From Moorena sp. SS36440bin_2 (lineage in GTDB: Bacteria > Cyanobacteriota > Cyanobacteriia > Cyanobacteriales > Coleofasciculaceae): a stretch of DNA of 59,224 nt. Made by a program: the position numbers and the translations under genes. The DNA lies in the NCBI GenBank assembly GCA_011524395.1, contig WTKN01000212.1:1-59224 (forward strand). The letters are read 5' to 3'. The notes beneath the pieces were generated by a model. The model had not been told where the DNA came from. It made no database searches and worked only from the letters and a program-made list of their open reading frames with translations. Below, in pieces: positions 42,816 through 52,214 of the stretch (position 1 is its first letter; every line of letters begins with the position of its first letter).

Positions 42816-43356
42816 CGGTCATCTTCAACCGCTGCAAGCAAGAAATTGGGTAAAGCGATGCAGCATAGCTATTGGGGTAAATCCCCATGAGCAACTGCAT
42901 CAAGAGATCAAGCTTGAATCTCCAACAAATGGAGCTTGACTCAAGCTTGACGATGGCGATCGGTTAAATTCCGGTAGTCTTGCTGCTTACTGAAGAGGGC
43001 GGCTTTGTTGCTAGCAAATCGCCTCAAAGCAGGTGATTTAATCAGGATATAAAATAAATATAATATTATATCATTTAATACTAATTATGGTATGTAGGGT
43101 CAGACCCACAATTAATTTTAGCAGCGGTCTCTTATAATATTTCAATTTAATTGACAATTTAATATATCTTAATATTTCAATTCCAGAGAAAGAGTTATCA
43201 GCTTAGGCCCTACGCAAATGCTGCTCTTGCCAGCACTGACCAGGGCATTGCTGACTATCGTTTGGGATATAAAGTACAGTTGGGTCATTTACCAATTACC
43301 CATAACCCATGACGAATTACCGATTACCCTTAACAATTCCACAATTGGGGAACGCT
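42816..43356. other. Non-coding region
   Basis: Holds a family A repeat (42856-42905) and an inverted pair GAGATCAAGCTTGA/TCAAGCTTGA (about 42903-42950). The rest (42960-43356) is AT-rich with ATATAATATTATAT-type runs and no recognised feature. Confidence 0.5.
42856..42905. repeat. Dispersed palindromic repeat, family A, copy 3
   Basis: GATGCAGC at the left end, a GGGG/CCCC hairpin and CATGAGCAACTGCATCAAGA at the right end, the shortest family A copy seen here. Confidence 0.65.
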
Positions 43357-44454
43357 TTATTTTGCTCTAATTCTTTGCAAAACAGTAATGCCTAACAGCA
43401 AAATGATACCCCCTGTCGTGGCATAGATCACCCTAGGAGTCATACCTTGCAGTTTCATAGCTAGCCAGTTAGACACTAAGGCAATGCCCCAAAGGATAAG
43501 TGCAACATAGCGCTGAGAGAAACCAAAGGCTAGCAAGCGGTGATGTAGGTGGTCTTTACCTGGGGTAGTTAAAGGGTTTTTACCATTTATCAAGCGTCGC
43601 ACAAATACCTGAGTAGTATCTAAGACTGGCAATAGCAAAAATACTACTGGGGGGACTAGGGCAAATACCGTAGTCACTTTTAAAGACCCTAAAATGCTGC
43701 TGGCAGCTAGTACATAGCCGAAAAAGTACGCACCTGCATCTCCCATAATAATGTGGGAAGGATGGAAGTTATGGCGCAAAAAGCCAAGAGCTGACCCTCC
43801 TAGGGCTGCCAGAAGCAATGTTGCTGCGGCACGACTGGGAAACTGAGCTGAAACCGCTAACAGGCTCATAGCAGTAATAAAGCTGACCCCTGCTGCTAAA
43901 CCATCCATCCCATCCATAAGGTTAATGGCATTAGTAATACCCACAACCCATAGAACCGTAAGTAACATGGAGAGTTGGACATCAATCGGAGTACCGAAAG
44001 TAGCTTTAATCCCGGCACCACTAGCCACTAACAGCAGGGCAGCAATAATTTGAACCGACAAGCGTACATAGGCAGGCAAACCAAATTGATCATCAATAAA
44101 GCCTACCAGTACCAGAACCGAGCCCCCTAGGAGAATAGTTAGCACTTGAGCTAACACCCCTTCGATGACAATCGGTCTAAGGAGGGTAGCTAGTACCAGG
44201 GCAGCTACCACTCCGGTATAGATAGCTAAGCCTCCTGCATTGGGTAAGGGTTCTTGGTTAAGCCGCCGGGCATTGGGTTGGTCAGCCCAACCAACCTCTA
44301 GAGCAAACGAGCGTAAAGTTGGCATCAAGCATCTAGTCACTGCCCATGCCAATCCGAAAGTTAATATGACTGCCAGCCAGCCACTTCCCCTAGGGTTGGC
44401 AATTCCGAGGGACTGTAGGAAGCCGTACACATCTATCTCCCAAGTCACGTCCAC
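43357..44454 (-). CDS. WecA/TagO-like polyprenyl-phosphate sugar-1-phosphate transferase
   Basis: A polytopic MraY-family enzyme starting lipid-linked glycan synthesis by adding a sugar phosphate (often GlcNAc-1-P) to undecaprenyl phosphate. 365 residues with about ten helices. Signatures: DQPNARRLNQEPLPNAGGLA, GFIDDQFGLPA, NAINLMDGMDGLAAG, GDAGAYFFGYVLA and the His loop GKDHLHHRLLAFG. The last is typical of WecA/TagO rather than MraY. Confidence 0.9.
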   Translation of the reverse strand: MDVTWEIDVYGFLQSLGIANPRGSGWLAVILTFGLAWAVTRCLMPTLRSFALEVGWADQPNARRLNQEPLPNAGGLAIYTGVVAALVLATLLRPIVIEGVLAQVLTILLGGSVLVLVGFIDDQFGLPAYVRLSVQIIAALLLVASGAGIKATFGTPIDVQLSMLLTVLWVVGITNAINLMDGMDGLAAGVSFITAMSLLAVSAQFPSRAAATLLLAALGGSALGFLRHNFHPSHIIMGDAGAYFFGYVLAASSILGSLKVTTVFALVPPVVFLLLPVLDTTQVFVRRLINGKNPLTTPGKDHLHHRLLAFGFSQRYVALILWGIALVSNWLAMKLQGMTPRVIYATTGGIILLLGITVLQRIRAK

Positions 44455-44556
44455 ACTGCAAAATTGTAATCGCTATGGATAATATTAAGCTCATCTTGTT
44501 AATAAGGTACATGGGTAGAAGCACATCAGCAGGAAAAAGGGATTACCATTGAGGGA

Positions 44557-44793
44557 TTAGGGCTTTGGATTTTCCTCCTGAACTAACTCAATGTACTGAC
44601 TATCGATCAGAAATGCTCCTCTAGAAAAGCGAACACCCCAGTATCCTCCTGGACGTCGGTCGAGGATTACTCCCTCTTCCCCAACTTTAATCACATCAGG
44701 AGGTCGTAACATCGGCATTGGTTCAGCAGTTTTGACGTAGCGTGGTAATGTAATTACTCTGACGCGATCGCCAACGTTAAAGTCTTGAGACAT
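44557..44793 (-). CDS. sipA: NblS-interacting regulatory protein SipA
   Basis: A 78-residue SH3-like protein that binds and stimulates the sensor kinase NblS, which controls photosynthesis and stress genes in cyanobacteria. The stretch GDRVRVITLPRYVKTAEPMP followed by MLRPPDVIKVGEEG and RRPGGYWGVRFSRGAFLID matches the family across its length. Almost unique to cyanobacteria. Confidence 0.9.
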   Translation of the reverse strand: MSQDFNVGDRVRVITLPRYVKTAEPMPMLRPPDVIKVGEEGVILDRRPGGYWGVRFSRGAFLIDSQYIELVQEENPKP

Positions 44794-44830
44794 TGGTCAG
44801 TCAAAAAAGGTGATGGGGTTGAAGGTGATG

Positions 44831-44870
44831 GGGTTGAAGGTTGAAGGCGTGCGCGTTCAACCTTCAACCC
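44831..44870 (-). terminator. Terminator-like hairpin after cbiX
   Basis: GGGTTGAAGGTTGAA (44831-44845) and its exact reverse complement (44856-44870) abut the stop codon of the chelatase. A GGGGTTGAAGGTGAT tandem pair precedes it. No clear T-run, so termination is only likely. Confidence 0.55.
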
Positions 44871-45928
44871 TAGGGTGCTTGCCAAATACGCTGGTGGTAT
44901 TTTTCCAAATCTTGATAGGGGTCTGGGGTATTGTGATTATGCTGGTGAGAGTGGTGGTGGTGATGGTCATGGCCGTGGTGATGGTGGTGGGAGTGTCCGT
45001 TGTCAGCACCATTATCAATGGCTGCTAACCGAAACTTACACATCTCACAATTCATCTGCACTTGCCCCAACTGAGCCTCGATTTCTCGGTCCCTGAGCAC
45101 AGATAGCAGCTGAGGCTGAATTCCCATTTCTGGTAAACAGGTCAAGGGAATCTCTGGATAACGTTTCTGCTGCTGAGCTGTGATATCAACAATCTTTTTT
45201 ACTAAAGCCCCGGTAAATAGGAAGTAAGGAAGTACTATAATATGCTTAGGTTGGTATAGTCGGGCGCGACGGAAGCCTTCTTCTAAGCGAGGATGAGTAA
45301 TGCCAATAAAGCAGGTTTCCACAGTTTTATAGCCACTGCCTTCCCAGAGCATGCGAGCCATTTTGTAAACATCACCATTAGCATCAGGGTCACTAGACCC
45401 ACGACCAACAAATAGAAGTACTGTGTCTTTTCTTAAGGGTAAATGTTGTTTTGTTGAAGGTTCTAGATTGGAAGCTTGACCCTTCAACTGGCTAACGGGT
45501 AACTCTGGTTGGGGTTGGTCAAGTTTGGCAAGCCGTTGCCGCCATAAATCCAGAATTCCTGTAGTAATTCCAAAATGACGCCCGTAGTGAAACTTGACTT
45601 GGGGATATTTTGCTCTTGCCCGGTCTAACTCGTTAGTAACATCAAATTTATTGTGGCGAGCTGCAAACAGTAAAATCGGTAATACAGTTAGTTCTGTATA
45701 ACCCTGCTGGACACAACTCTCTACTCCCTCTTGAATAGTTGGACCTGTTAGTTCCAAAAAACAAGGCACTACTGGTCGAGAATGGTTCAAGGTTTGATAG
45801 GTCTGGGCAAAATCAAGGAAAGTCTGACGCCCATCAGGGTCTCTAGTGCCGTGACCAACCATTAATAAAGGGCGTTTTAGCGGTAGGGGAGATAGGGACA
45901 ATGACTCATCTGTGACATCGATCTTCAT
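44870..45928 (-). CDS. Sirohydrochlorin chelatase, two-domain CbiX with His-rich tail
   Basis: 352 residues, a tandem of two CbiX/SirB chelatase domains: domain 1 starts [20 protein letters not shown], domain 2 [20 protein letters not shown]. It inserts ferrous iron (siroheme) or cobalt (cobalamin) into sirohydrochlorin. A cysteine pair (MNCEMCKFR) and a run of more than 15 histidines (about 312-335) precede the C-terminus. Such tails bind metal and may store it. In the second domain the usual catalytic His of GHGS is replaced (GRGS). Confidence 0.9.
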   Translation of the reverse strand: MKIDVTDESLSLSPLPLKRPLLMVGHGTRDPDGRQTFLDFAQTYQTLNHSRPVVPCFLELTGPTIQEGVESCVQQGYTELTVLPILLFAARHNKFDVTNELDRARAKYPQVKFHYGRHFGITTGILDLWRQRLAKLDQPQPELPVSQLKGQASNLEPSTKQHLPLRKDTVLLFVGRGSSDPDANGDVYKMARMLWEGSGYKTVETCFIGITHPRLEEGFRRARLYQPKHIIVLPYFLFTGALVKKIVDITAQQQKRYPEIPLTCLPEMGIQPQLLSVLRDREIEAQLGQVQMNCEMCKFRLAAIDNGADNGHSHHHHHGHDHHHHHSHQHNHNTPDPYQDLEKYHQRIWQAP

Positions 45929-45987
45929 ACTTCATCCTTGATCATTCATAGGTCATACTTCTAGGTCATACTTACATACTTAATTTG

Positions 45988-46050
45988 ATAAAGGGCATTT
46001 TAGTGCTAGGCAGAGTAAGGACAATGAATCAGCTTTAATATCGATCTTGC
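45988..46050 (-). pseudogene. Diverged duplicate of the cbiX 5' end
   Basis: The 63 bases align with the first 64 bases of the chelatase gene region (45865-45928), sharing ATAAAGGGC, TTTTAG, AGGACAATGA and ATCGATCTT in order. The translated first-copy start [20 protein letters not shown] pairs with SKIDIKADSLSLLCLALKCP in the second. The start codon is gone. It sits between the intact gene and iscB. Confidence 0.7.
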
Positions 46051-46083
46051 TCCTCCTACAAAAAAGCTCATCAAAGTTACTTA

Positions 46084-47373
46084 TCATTTAGCAAAACTAT
46101 AATAATACCCATCCTGGCGATGGACACATTGAATGTAGTTCCGAGATGCGCTGTTGACCTTGTTGGACGAATCCTGATCAGCCCCGATTAGATCAAAATT
46201 TCCTTTGGCTCTGACGGTCTTGATGCGAACCCCTTTTAATCCAGCATTCTTCCCAGCTACCACATTAACGATATCCCCGGTTTTCCATCCCTTGACAGGA
46301 TGCTTGGGTTTGTACCCTTTGCGAGGAAAGCCGTATTTGTCCATCTGTATTACCTGACGACAACCGTGACCCATCGCTTTGATTAAAAGAGGCTGTCTGG
46401 TGACAATCTTCAATGTGGCCACTTCGCCGACACAGGCGGCATCCACCCAATGACCCTTGGGTAATCCCAGCTTGATACGGTTGTACTTGGTTCTGCCACC
46501 AGTTCCTACTGCTACGGACAATCCAGTTTCTTTCAAACTTTGGTAAAGTTGCCAACGGGTGGAGTTGACCGCCGCCGCATCTAATAGTGGTTGCTTTGCT
46601 CTACCTAAAATCCGCTTTAGGACATCGGGTTTCCCCGATAAAAAATCCCGAGCATCAAGATTTCCTTTGGCCTGATTACACCGATGGCAGGCTAGGGTGA
46701 GGTTATTAACACGATTCGTTCCCCCCTTGGATTTTGGGATTATGTGTTCCACCTCTAGCTTGACAGACTTCGCCCCACAGTAGACACATTGGCGACCCCA
46801 TTTCTGATACAAGTACTCCCGCACTTCATAGCCCATCAGCTCCCCCTGTTGGTACTCTATGCCAGATATTTCCGGATTTTGGAGCTTTTGGGTATCAAAG
46901 CGGACTAGCTCCTGGGATATCGAACCAATGGCGGTGAGTTTCATCAATCTCAGCACCCAGGTCATAGTGGTTGCCACTCTGTGTTGTAGGCTCGGAGCCA
47001 ACCAACCTTCTGGGCGTTTCCGGTTGTTGAAACGTGGCTTTCGGTAACGGCATTTCCTGTTTCTACGGGAACGGCGAACCCCTCGACGATAGTCGAGAGC
47101 TGATTTGATTTTGGAGCCACGATGTTCGATTTCAGCAGACCACACCACCTGATTACTGTACACAACAGCTAGACCAGTAATCTTGGAGCCAGGATCGATC
47201 TTGAGGGACATCGGTTTAGCTGAGCCGTCTACCTGCTTTTTCAAGATGATCGTGAAAGGGTAACGGCGATATACAGCCGCCTTCCCAGCCGTCAACAGCT
47301 TCCTGGCGGTAACGGGACGGCAGGGGTTGAGGGGTTTATGGCTTGCATCTAAAACAAAGACGTAATTACACAT
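46084..47373 (-). CDS. iscB: RNA-guided endonuclease IscB
   Basis: 429 residues, a Cas9-ancestor nickase pair. PLMP domain (FVLDASHKPLNPCRPVTARK) and RuvC-I Asp60 in LKIDPGSKITGLAV. Arg-rich bridge helix at about 95-122, then RuvC-II Glu155 in ISQELVRFD. HNH domain has zinc ligands Cys196 and Cys199, catalytic His210 in EVEHIIPKSKGGTN, and a C-H-R-C pair at 229-232. RuvC-III is Asp311 in HWVDAACVG. All catalytic residues look intact. Its last 30 residues (QCVHRQDGYYYSFAK) are of the usual type. No tnpA is nearby. Confidence 0.95.
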   Translation of the reverse strand: MCNYVFVLDASHKPLNPCRPVTARKLLTAGKAAVYRRYPFTIILKKQVDGSAKPMSLKIDPGSKITGLAVVYSNQVVWSAEIEHRGSKIKSALDYRRGVRRSRRNRKCRYRKPRFNNRKRPEGWLAPSLQHRVATTMTWVLRLMKLTAIGSISQELVRFDTQKLQNPEISGIEYQQGELMGYEVREYLYQKWGRQCVYCGAKSVKLEVEHIIPKSKGGTNRVNNLTLACHRCNQAKGNLDARDFLSGKPDVLKRILGRAKQPLLDAAAVNSTRWQLYQSLKETGLSVAVGTGGRTKYNRIKLGLPKGHWVDAACVGEVATLKIVTRQPLLIKAMGHGCRQVIQMDKYGFPRKGYKPKHPVKGWKTGDIVNVVAGKNAGLKGVRIKTVRAKGNFDLIGADQDSSNKVNSASRNYIQCVHRQDGYYYSFAK

Positions 47374-47640
47374 GGTTTTGTGTTTACTCCCGTGGAGGGT
47401 AAAGTGTGCCTCGCTCGGCTATCAAAGCTTGTTAGGCTTCTGACACTGGCTTCACTAAATTAACTCATCACCTGTTTAATCAGAAGCGATAGAGCCTGGA
47501 GCTGGCTCGCACCCCAGGGTATCGTGACCTTGATAGCGTTTACCATTTGCTGTGCGACCCTGGTCGGGTTTCCCGACAAGCGTGAAAGCGCACCAACAGA
47601 GGTGAGCTTGACCAATCTGAAGACTCAGGGAAACCCAGAT
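47374..47640 (-). ncRNA. omegaRNA (HEARO) region of iscB
   Basis: IscB omegaRNA is encoded directly upstream of iscB. The minus-strand sequence ends in a TACCCTCC-ACGG-GAGTAAA hairpin just before the ATG, as expected. A GTCGGG-TTT-CCCGAC hairpin lies at 47563-47577. Two 6-bp pairings cross each other: TCGCAC (47507-47512) with GTGCGA (47552-47557), and CAGGGT (47515-47520) with ACCCTG (47557-47562). This crossing is the pseudoknot type known for omegaRNA. The 5' guide end, near 47620-47740, is not defined. Confidence 0.65.
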
Positions 47641-47962
47641 TTGATCAGGTTTGCTAAGGTTTAGTAATTGGTCACCAAGTTCAAGAATGAGGAAGCTATT
47701 ACTGTTGATAGCGTTCGCGAAGCGGAGGCCGAAGGCCACATCGCCACATTATCCTAAAGCACGACAGCTTTACAAATGTAGCAGATTGGTGATAGCATTC
47801 TCAAATTAACAGATATCTTGGGCTGAAAGCAGAAAAGCGCGGCATAAAGTTCGCTATTCGGCTTATCTTTAGTTGCAGCCCCAATTAATTCCCCAAACCT
47901 ACTCCCTAGGGGAGAGCGTCAATGTGCGCTAGTTCAGCCCATCTATCTGGAATGCTGATCAC
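47641..47962. other. Region upstream of the omegaRNA
   Basis: Includes a GCGTTCGCGAAGCGGAGG...GGCCGAAGGCC palindromic block (about 47708-47742) common in these genomes, which may mark the left end of the iscB element. The rest has no recognised feature and holds the leader of the esterase gene. Confidence 0.4.
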
Positions 47963-48598
47963 TTGTGTTCTTCAGGAGTAAGAGGCCTGTCTCTCGAAGC
48001 GATTTCAATTCCACCAGCAAACGGTCAACGACCAGCACGATTGGTCGTAGCGTTACACGGTTGGGGTGCTAATGCTCAAGCTGTGGCATCTCTAGTGCCA
48101 TCGTTAAACTTGCCCAACACCCAATTTTTAATTCCCGATGCTCCTTTTAGTCACCCTCAGGTAACTGGTGGCAGAATGTGGTACGACTTGGCAAGAGACG
48201 ACTATCGGGGATTAGAAGAAAGCGAAGAGCGCTTGAGCTACTGGCTCAATTCTCTCCAAGGTTTTACAGGTATTCCCCTGTCCTCCACAATTTTGTGTGG
48301 CTTTTCTCAAGGTGGGGCAATGGCTCTAGATGTAGGGTTAACCTTACCCCTGGCAGGTTTAGCCTCCTTGAGTGGCTATATGCATCGAACCCCTCAAAAG
48401 GTTGATTCATCGTTGCCGTCCATTTTAATTGTGCATGGTAGACAAGATACGGTTGTTCCTTTAAGTGCTGCTCACCGATTACGAGATTATTTACTCAATT
48501 TGGGAGCAGCAGTGCAGTACAGAGAATTAGATATGGGTCATGAGATTTCATTAGAGCTTTTAGAATTGCTCCGGGAATTTATTTTATTCAATAGATAG
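47963..48598 (+). CDS. Phospholipase/carboxylesterase-type serine hydrolase
   Basis: An alpha/beta-hydrolase of 211 residues (COG0400 type). Oxyanion region is LVVALHGWGANAQ, nucleophile elbow is GFSQGG, acid is Asp in HGRQDTVVP and the His is in MGHEIS. It begins with TTG; an AGGAGTAAGAGG segment just after that codon suggests the true start may be slightly downstream, but no ATG is near. No signal peptide. Confidence 0.82.
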   Translation: MCSSGVRGLSLEAISIPPANGQRPARLVVALHGWGANAQAVASLVPSLNLPNTQFLIPDAPFSHPQVTGGRMWYDLARDDYRGLEESEERLSYWLNSLQGFTGIPLSSTILCGFSQGGAMALDVGLTLPLAGLASLSGYMHRTPQKVDSSLPSILIVHGRQDTVVPLSAAHRLRDYLLNLGAAVQYRELDMGHEISLELLELLREFILFNR

Positions 48599-48675
48599 GA
48601 ACAGAGATGGTCAATATCCTAACTTCTCTGGAATACCTTTAAACTAGAAAAAACATTATTCCCTCTTTGGTCTGA

Positions 48676-50880
48676 TCAGTAATTCAGAGGAACAATAGTG
48701 GTGCTCAAACCATAACTACTGAGTAATTTCAGCACCCGATCAATATTTTCGAGGGTTGTGAACAATCCCGCTTGCATCACAGTTCTTCCTTCAAAGGAGG
48801 TCAGGAAAGAATCGGGAATTAGCGATCGCATTAAATCTTGTTGCTGCTCACTCTCAGCATTTACCAAAATCCGGTAACCCTGACTGGGTAGAGCTGAAGT
48901 AGGATTATTCCCTATATGTCCCCTTTGTTCCGAGTTTGATTGGGTACTTGTAGAAAACACTGGAATTGAGCTACCTGAATTAGAGCTAGCACTAGTATTT
49001 TGATTACTAGTATTTTGATTAACCGGTGTACTGATCTGACTAGACATTGACATCATAACGTTAACGTCCTCAGTCGAGGCTGCTGCCCGTGTTGGTTTTG
49101 ACCTGTCACTTGACCCATCAATCACTTCCTGTGACGGTGAAGCTGGAGTAAAACTGCTAGAATCCTCTCCTGGTTTGGGTGGAGATGTTGGTTCCTCAAA
49201 AGATGACTGCTCCTGATTTTGAATAACTTTGAGAGTCAGGGGTGTCAGGGGTTCAGAATGTGAACGTTGAGTCCTAGCATCAGAAGGCTGTTGGGTTTGA
49301 GAGGTTTGCTGACTCTCAGTTTGAGACCTTGCTGCTGGTCTAGAAGATTCAGTACTTGCAGAATTATTTAGTGCTGCTTCTTTACCAATGTTATCAGTGG
49401 AGGTAGATGCCTGAGGCTCCAAACTCGATGGAACAGGAAATGAAGCTGCTGAGACCTGAGCAGATGTAGATTCCTTTGTAGGTTCCTTTTCGGCAGGCGG
49501 TTGAGATGGGACGACTTGGCTAGGGGTGGTGGGATTCTCCTGAGAATTAGGCGTAGTCTTCTGTGAGTGATTAGAGTTTTCTGCCATGACAACGGCTTGG
49601 TTGTCAGAACCATCAGAAGTACTAGCTGGTTTACTAACAGCTGGTTTACTAACAGCTGTTGTTTGAAGCTTCGACTCTTGAATGATATCCTTGTCAGTTT
49701 TACCTGAATTCACCTCACTGTTAGTTTCCTTTTCTAGCTGATTACCAAAAGCAATCAGAGTAGGCTCAGACTCCTGATTGTTAATGTCAAATCGCCCATT
49801 CCCTCGAAATATATTATTTAATTTATTGTTTAATGTATTGTTTTTTGATTCTGGTGAATTTCCCCAATCCGGATTAGCTCCGACCTTGAGTACTAATCCA
49901 TCCAGTTGGGAATTTTCAATCAGGTTATTATGGAAAAATGGTTGAGCATTGGTTTCAACCACTACCCCATTTATATTGCCAGTGATACGATTATTAATAA
50001 TATGAGGTGCAACGTTTTCGGCAATCAGAATTCCTAAGTCATTATTTTCAAATACATTGTCATCCACTTGAGTATTTGAGGTTCCGTAAATGCTGATACC
50101 ATTTCCTTGATTCTTGTAGAAGTAGTTACTGCGAATTGTTGGTGTACTATTTCCCTCCACAGCAATCCCACTTTTGGTATTCCCAGTTAAGGTATTGTCT
50201 TCCACTAAAACCGAACCGACTTCCAGCCACAAACCATAACCTTCTGGATTAGTATTGTTAAGGGTCACGCCAGAAATAATCGTTTGGTCAGCACCTACGA
50301 TTAGGACATCGTGACTAGCAGCCGTGGCACTAACAAAGGTACCACCGCCGCGAATCACCACATCGTGACCTCTAGTGCGGGGGTTGCCCTGTAGCTTGAT
50401 ACCGGGTTTCAGAAGTAGGGGGAAGGTTTCACCCATATCACTGCTGTAGATACCGCTAGAGAGTACAATCACAGTATTGGGCTGGGCAGCTTGTAGCGCC
50501 TGAGTGATAGTTTTCAAAGGTGAATCCTGGGTGCCATCACCACTAGTGTCGTTGCCGGTAACTGGGTTTACAAACAAAAATTTTTTTTCTATGGTAAGAT
50601 CCAGGTTTCTTACCCTATCATCCTGAGTTGATTGGGCTAAAGCAGTGGTTCCTCCTAATCCTAGTGGCACCATTCTTGAAGGGATAGCTTGGCTGAAGAT
50701 GCTAAAGGTTAATCCCAGCAAAATGGTTGTCACTGGTAACCCAAGATCAAAGCGTCTAGGCTGATGTTGGTGATGCTGGTGATGACAGTGGGAATGAGCG
50801 GAAATAGGTAATTCTATAGTGTTAATTCTGATCAAACTCATGGCTGTTATCCGAGGGTACGATGTTGAGGAATATGACAT
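48676..50880 (-). CDS. DUF1565-type parallel beta-helix protein, exported
   Basis: 734 residues. A His-rich N-terminus (HSHCHHQHHQHQ) precedes a signal segment (VTTILLGLTFSIFSQAIPSR), with cleavage likely near ALAQS. Residues about 105-350 form a DUF1565/right-handed beta-helix (FVNPVTGNDTSGDGTQDSPL; GISIYGTSNTQVDDNVFENN). A long Ser/Thr/Pro/Gln-rich linker (about 370-660) leads to a C-terminal 65-residue domain (YRILVNAESEQQQDLMRSLI; GLFTTLENIDRVLKLLSSYG) of SPOR-like shape. A second ATG at 50841 (MSLIRIN) is a plausible start. Likely an envelope or surface protein. Confidence 0.8.
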   Translation of the reverse strand: MSYSSTSYPRITAMSLIRINTIELPISAHSHCHHQHHQHQPRRFDLGLPVTTILLGLTFSIFSQAIPSRMVPLGLGGTTALAQSTQDDRVRNLDLTIEKKFLFVNPVTGNDTSGDGTQDSPLKTITQALQAAQPNTVIVLSSGIYSSDMGETFPLLLKPGIKLQGNPRTRGHDVVIRGGGTFVSATAASHDVLIVGADQTIISGVTLNNTNPEGYGLWLEVGSVLVEDNTLTGNTKSGIAVEGNSTPTIRSNYFYKNQGNGISIYGTSNTQVDDNVFENNDLGILIAENVAPHIINNRITGNINGVVVETNAQPFFHNNLIENSQLDGLVLKVGANPDWGNSPESKNNTLNNKLNNIFRGNGRFDINNQESEPTLIAFGNQLEKETNSEVNSGKTDKDIIQESKLQTTAVSKPAVSKPASTSDGSDNQAVVMAENSNHSQKTTPNSQENPTTPSQVVPSQPPAEKEPTKESTSAQVSAASFPVPSSLEPQASTSTDNIGKEAALNNSASTESSRPAARSQTESQQTSQTQQPSDARTQRSHSEPLTPLTLKVIQNQEQSSFEEPTSPPKPGEDSSSFTPASPSQEVIDGSSDRSKPTRAAASTEDVNVMMSMSSQISTPVNQNTSNQNTSASSNSGSSIPVFSTSTQSNSEQRGHIGNNPTSALPSQGYRILVNAESEQQQDLMRSLIPDSFLTSFEGRTVMQAGLFTTLENIDRVLKLLSSYGLSTTIVPLNY

Positions 50881-51045
50881 AACAGTTTAGTTGAATGTCA
50901 AGCTTGATCGTATCCATAAACTAGGATAGTTGTAATCTATTTGTAATCATTTATCACTTGAAATCTGTCCGTTGCTAAAGGTTACTGACCACAGAAACAA
51001 GCTTTTAATCCACTGTTAGGATAGATAATAATGGAGTAGTTAGTA

Positions 51046-52128
51046 ATGGATGACCAACACAGCGGCATTATGGGTCAAAAATCGGCGGTTTGCCGAATTT
51101 TAGATGCAAATTTAGACCGAGCTAGAGAAGGCTTGCGAATTATTGAGGAGTGGTGCCGCTTTGGTCTCAACAGCGCCCAGATGGCTGGGGAGTGCAAGGA
51201 AATGCGCCAGGAATTAGCCCGTTGGCACACCTCGGAAATCAGGATATTCCGAGATACCTCAGGGGATCCAGGGACTGGACTAACTCATCCCCAGGAAGAA
51301 CGACGTTCGAACATTCAGCAGCTTTTGCAGGCTAATTTGTGTCGGGTGCAAGAAGCACTACGGGTGTTGGAAGAATATGGTAAGCTATACGATGCTCAGA
51401 TGGGTATCGCCTTTAAGCAGATGCGCTATCGGGTTTACAGCCTAGAAAGCAATTTACTGGGATATCAGCGTCATCAGTTGCTAGAGCGATCGCATCTCTA
51501 CTTGATTACATCCTTGTCAGACCAGTGGTTTGCCAAAGTAGAGGCTGCCCTCCAAGGTGGACTAACCTTGGTACAGTACCGGGAAAAACAAGCAGATGAT
51601 GGGGACAAACTAGCTGATGCTCAGAAATTGTGCCAGCTGTGCCATCACTACGGTGCTTTGTTTATTATGAATGACCGGGTAGATTTAGCTCTGGCAGTGG
51701 AGGCTGATGGGGTTCATATCGGACAACAAGATGTACCAATTTCCTTAGCACGGCAGCTACTGGGCTCCCAGCGTATCATTGGTTGCTCGACTACTAACCC
51801 TGATGAACTACACCGGGCAATTGCTGAAGGGGCAGATTATATCGGTGTCGGACCGGTTTATGAAACCCCTACTAAACCCAATAAGGCAGCAGCTGGTTTG
51901 GATTATGTCAAATATGCTAAAGAGCATGCTACAATTCCATGGTTTGCAATTGGGGGAATTGATCCAAACAATTTAAACTATGTCTTGGATGCCGGAGCTC
52001 AACGAGTAGCAGTTGTCCGGGGGATCATGGAGGCGGAACAACCGACTCTAGTTACTCAATATTTTCTGTCCCAGCTAAAACGAGAACACACTCTTCGATC
52101 TCTTGAAGCTGGCGTTTCTAGACCCTAA
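51046..52128 (+). CDS. thiE: Thiamine-phosphate synthase with cyanobacterial N-terminal extension
   Basis: 360 residues. The C-terminal 210 are a ThiE TIM barrel that joins HMP-PP and thiazole phosphate: LVQYREK, DRVDLALAVEADGVHIGQQD, GCSTTNPDEL, GADYIGVGPVYETPTK and FAIGGIDPNN. The N-terminal 140 (ILDANLDRAREGLRIIEEWC) form a helical domain found fused to ThiE in cyanobacteria. The thiS gene follows 86 bases downstream. Confidence 0.93.
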   Translation: MDDQHSGIMGQKSAVCRILDANLDRAREGLRIIEEWCRFGLNSAQMAGECKEMRQELARWHTSEIRIFRDTSGDPGTGLTHPQEERRSNIQQLLQANLCRVQEALRVLEEYGKLYDAQMGIAFKQMRYRVYSLESNLLGYQRHQLLERSHLYLITSLSDQWFAKVEAALQGGLTLVQYREKQADDGDKLADAQKLCQLCHHYGALFIMNDRVDLALAVEADGVHIGQQDVPISLARQLLGSQRIIGCSTTNPDELHRAIAEGADYIGVGPVYETPTKPNKAAAGLDYVKYAKEHATIPWFAIGGIDPNNLNYVLDAGAQRVAVVRGIMEAEQPTLVTQYFLSQLKREHTLRSLEAGVSRP

Positions 52129-52214
52129 TGTCATAAAACTGTCTAATAGTTAGACATGTTAGGTAATAAGTAATGGTTACTAATTTTTAATAGCTTGGTG
52201 GTGAATATTCGTTC

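Noticed and set aside
44810-45096. Plus-strand frames over the chelatase His tail
   Set aside because: Shadows of the CAC/CAT histidine run, giving Val/Met-rich artefacts.
47476-47739. 87-codon frame upstream of iscB
   Set aside because: Lies inside the omegaRNA region and its codons spell the RNA hairpins and a dispersed palindrome.
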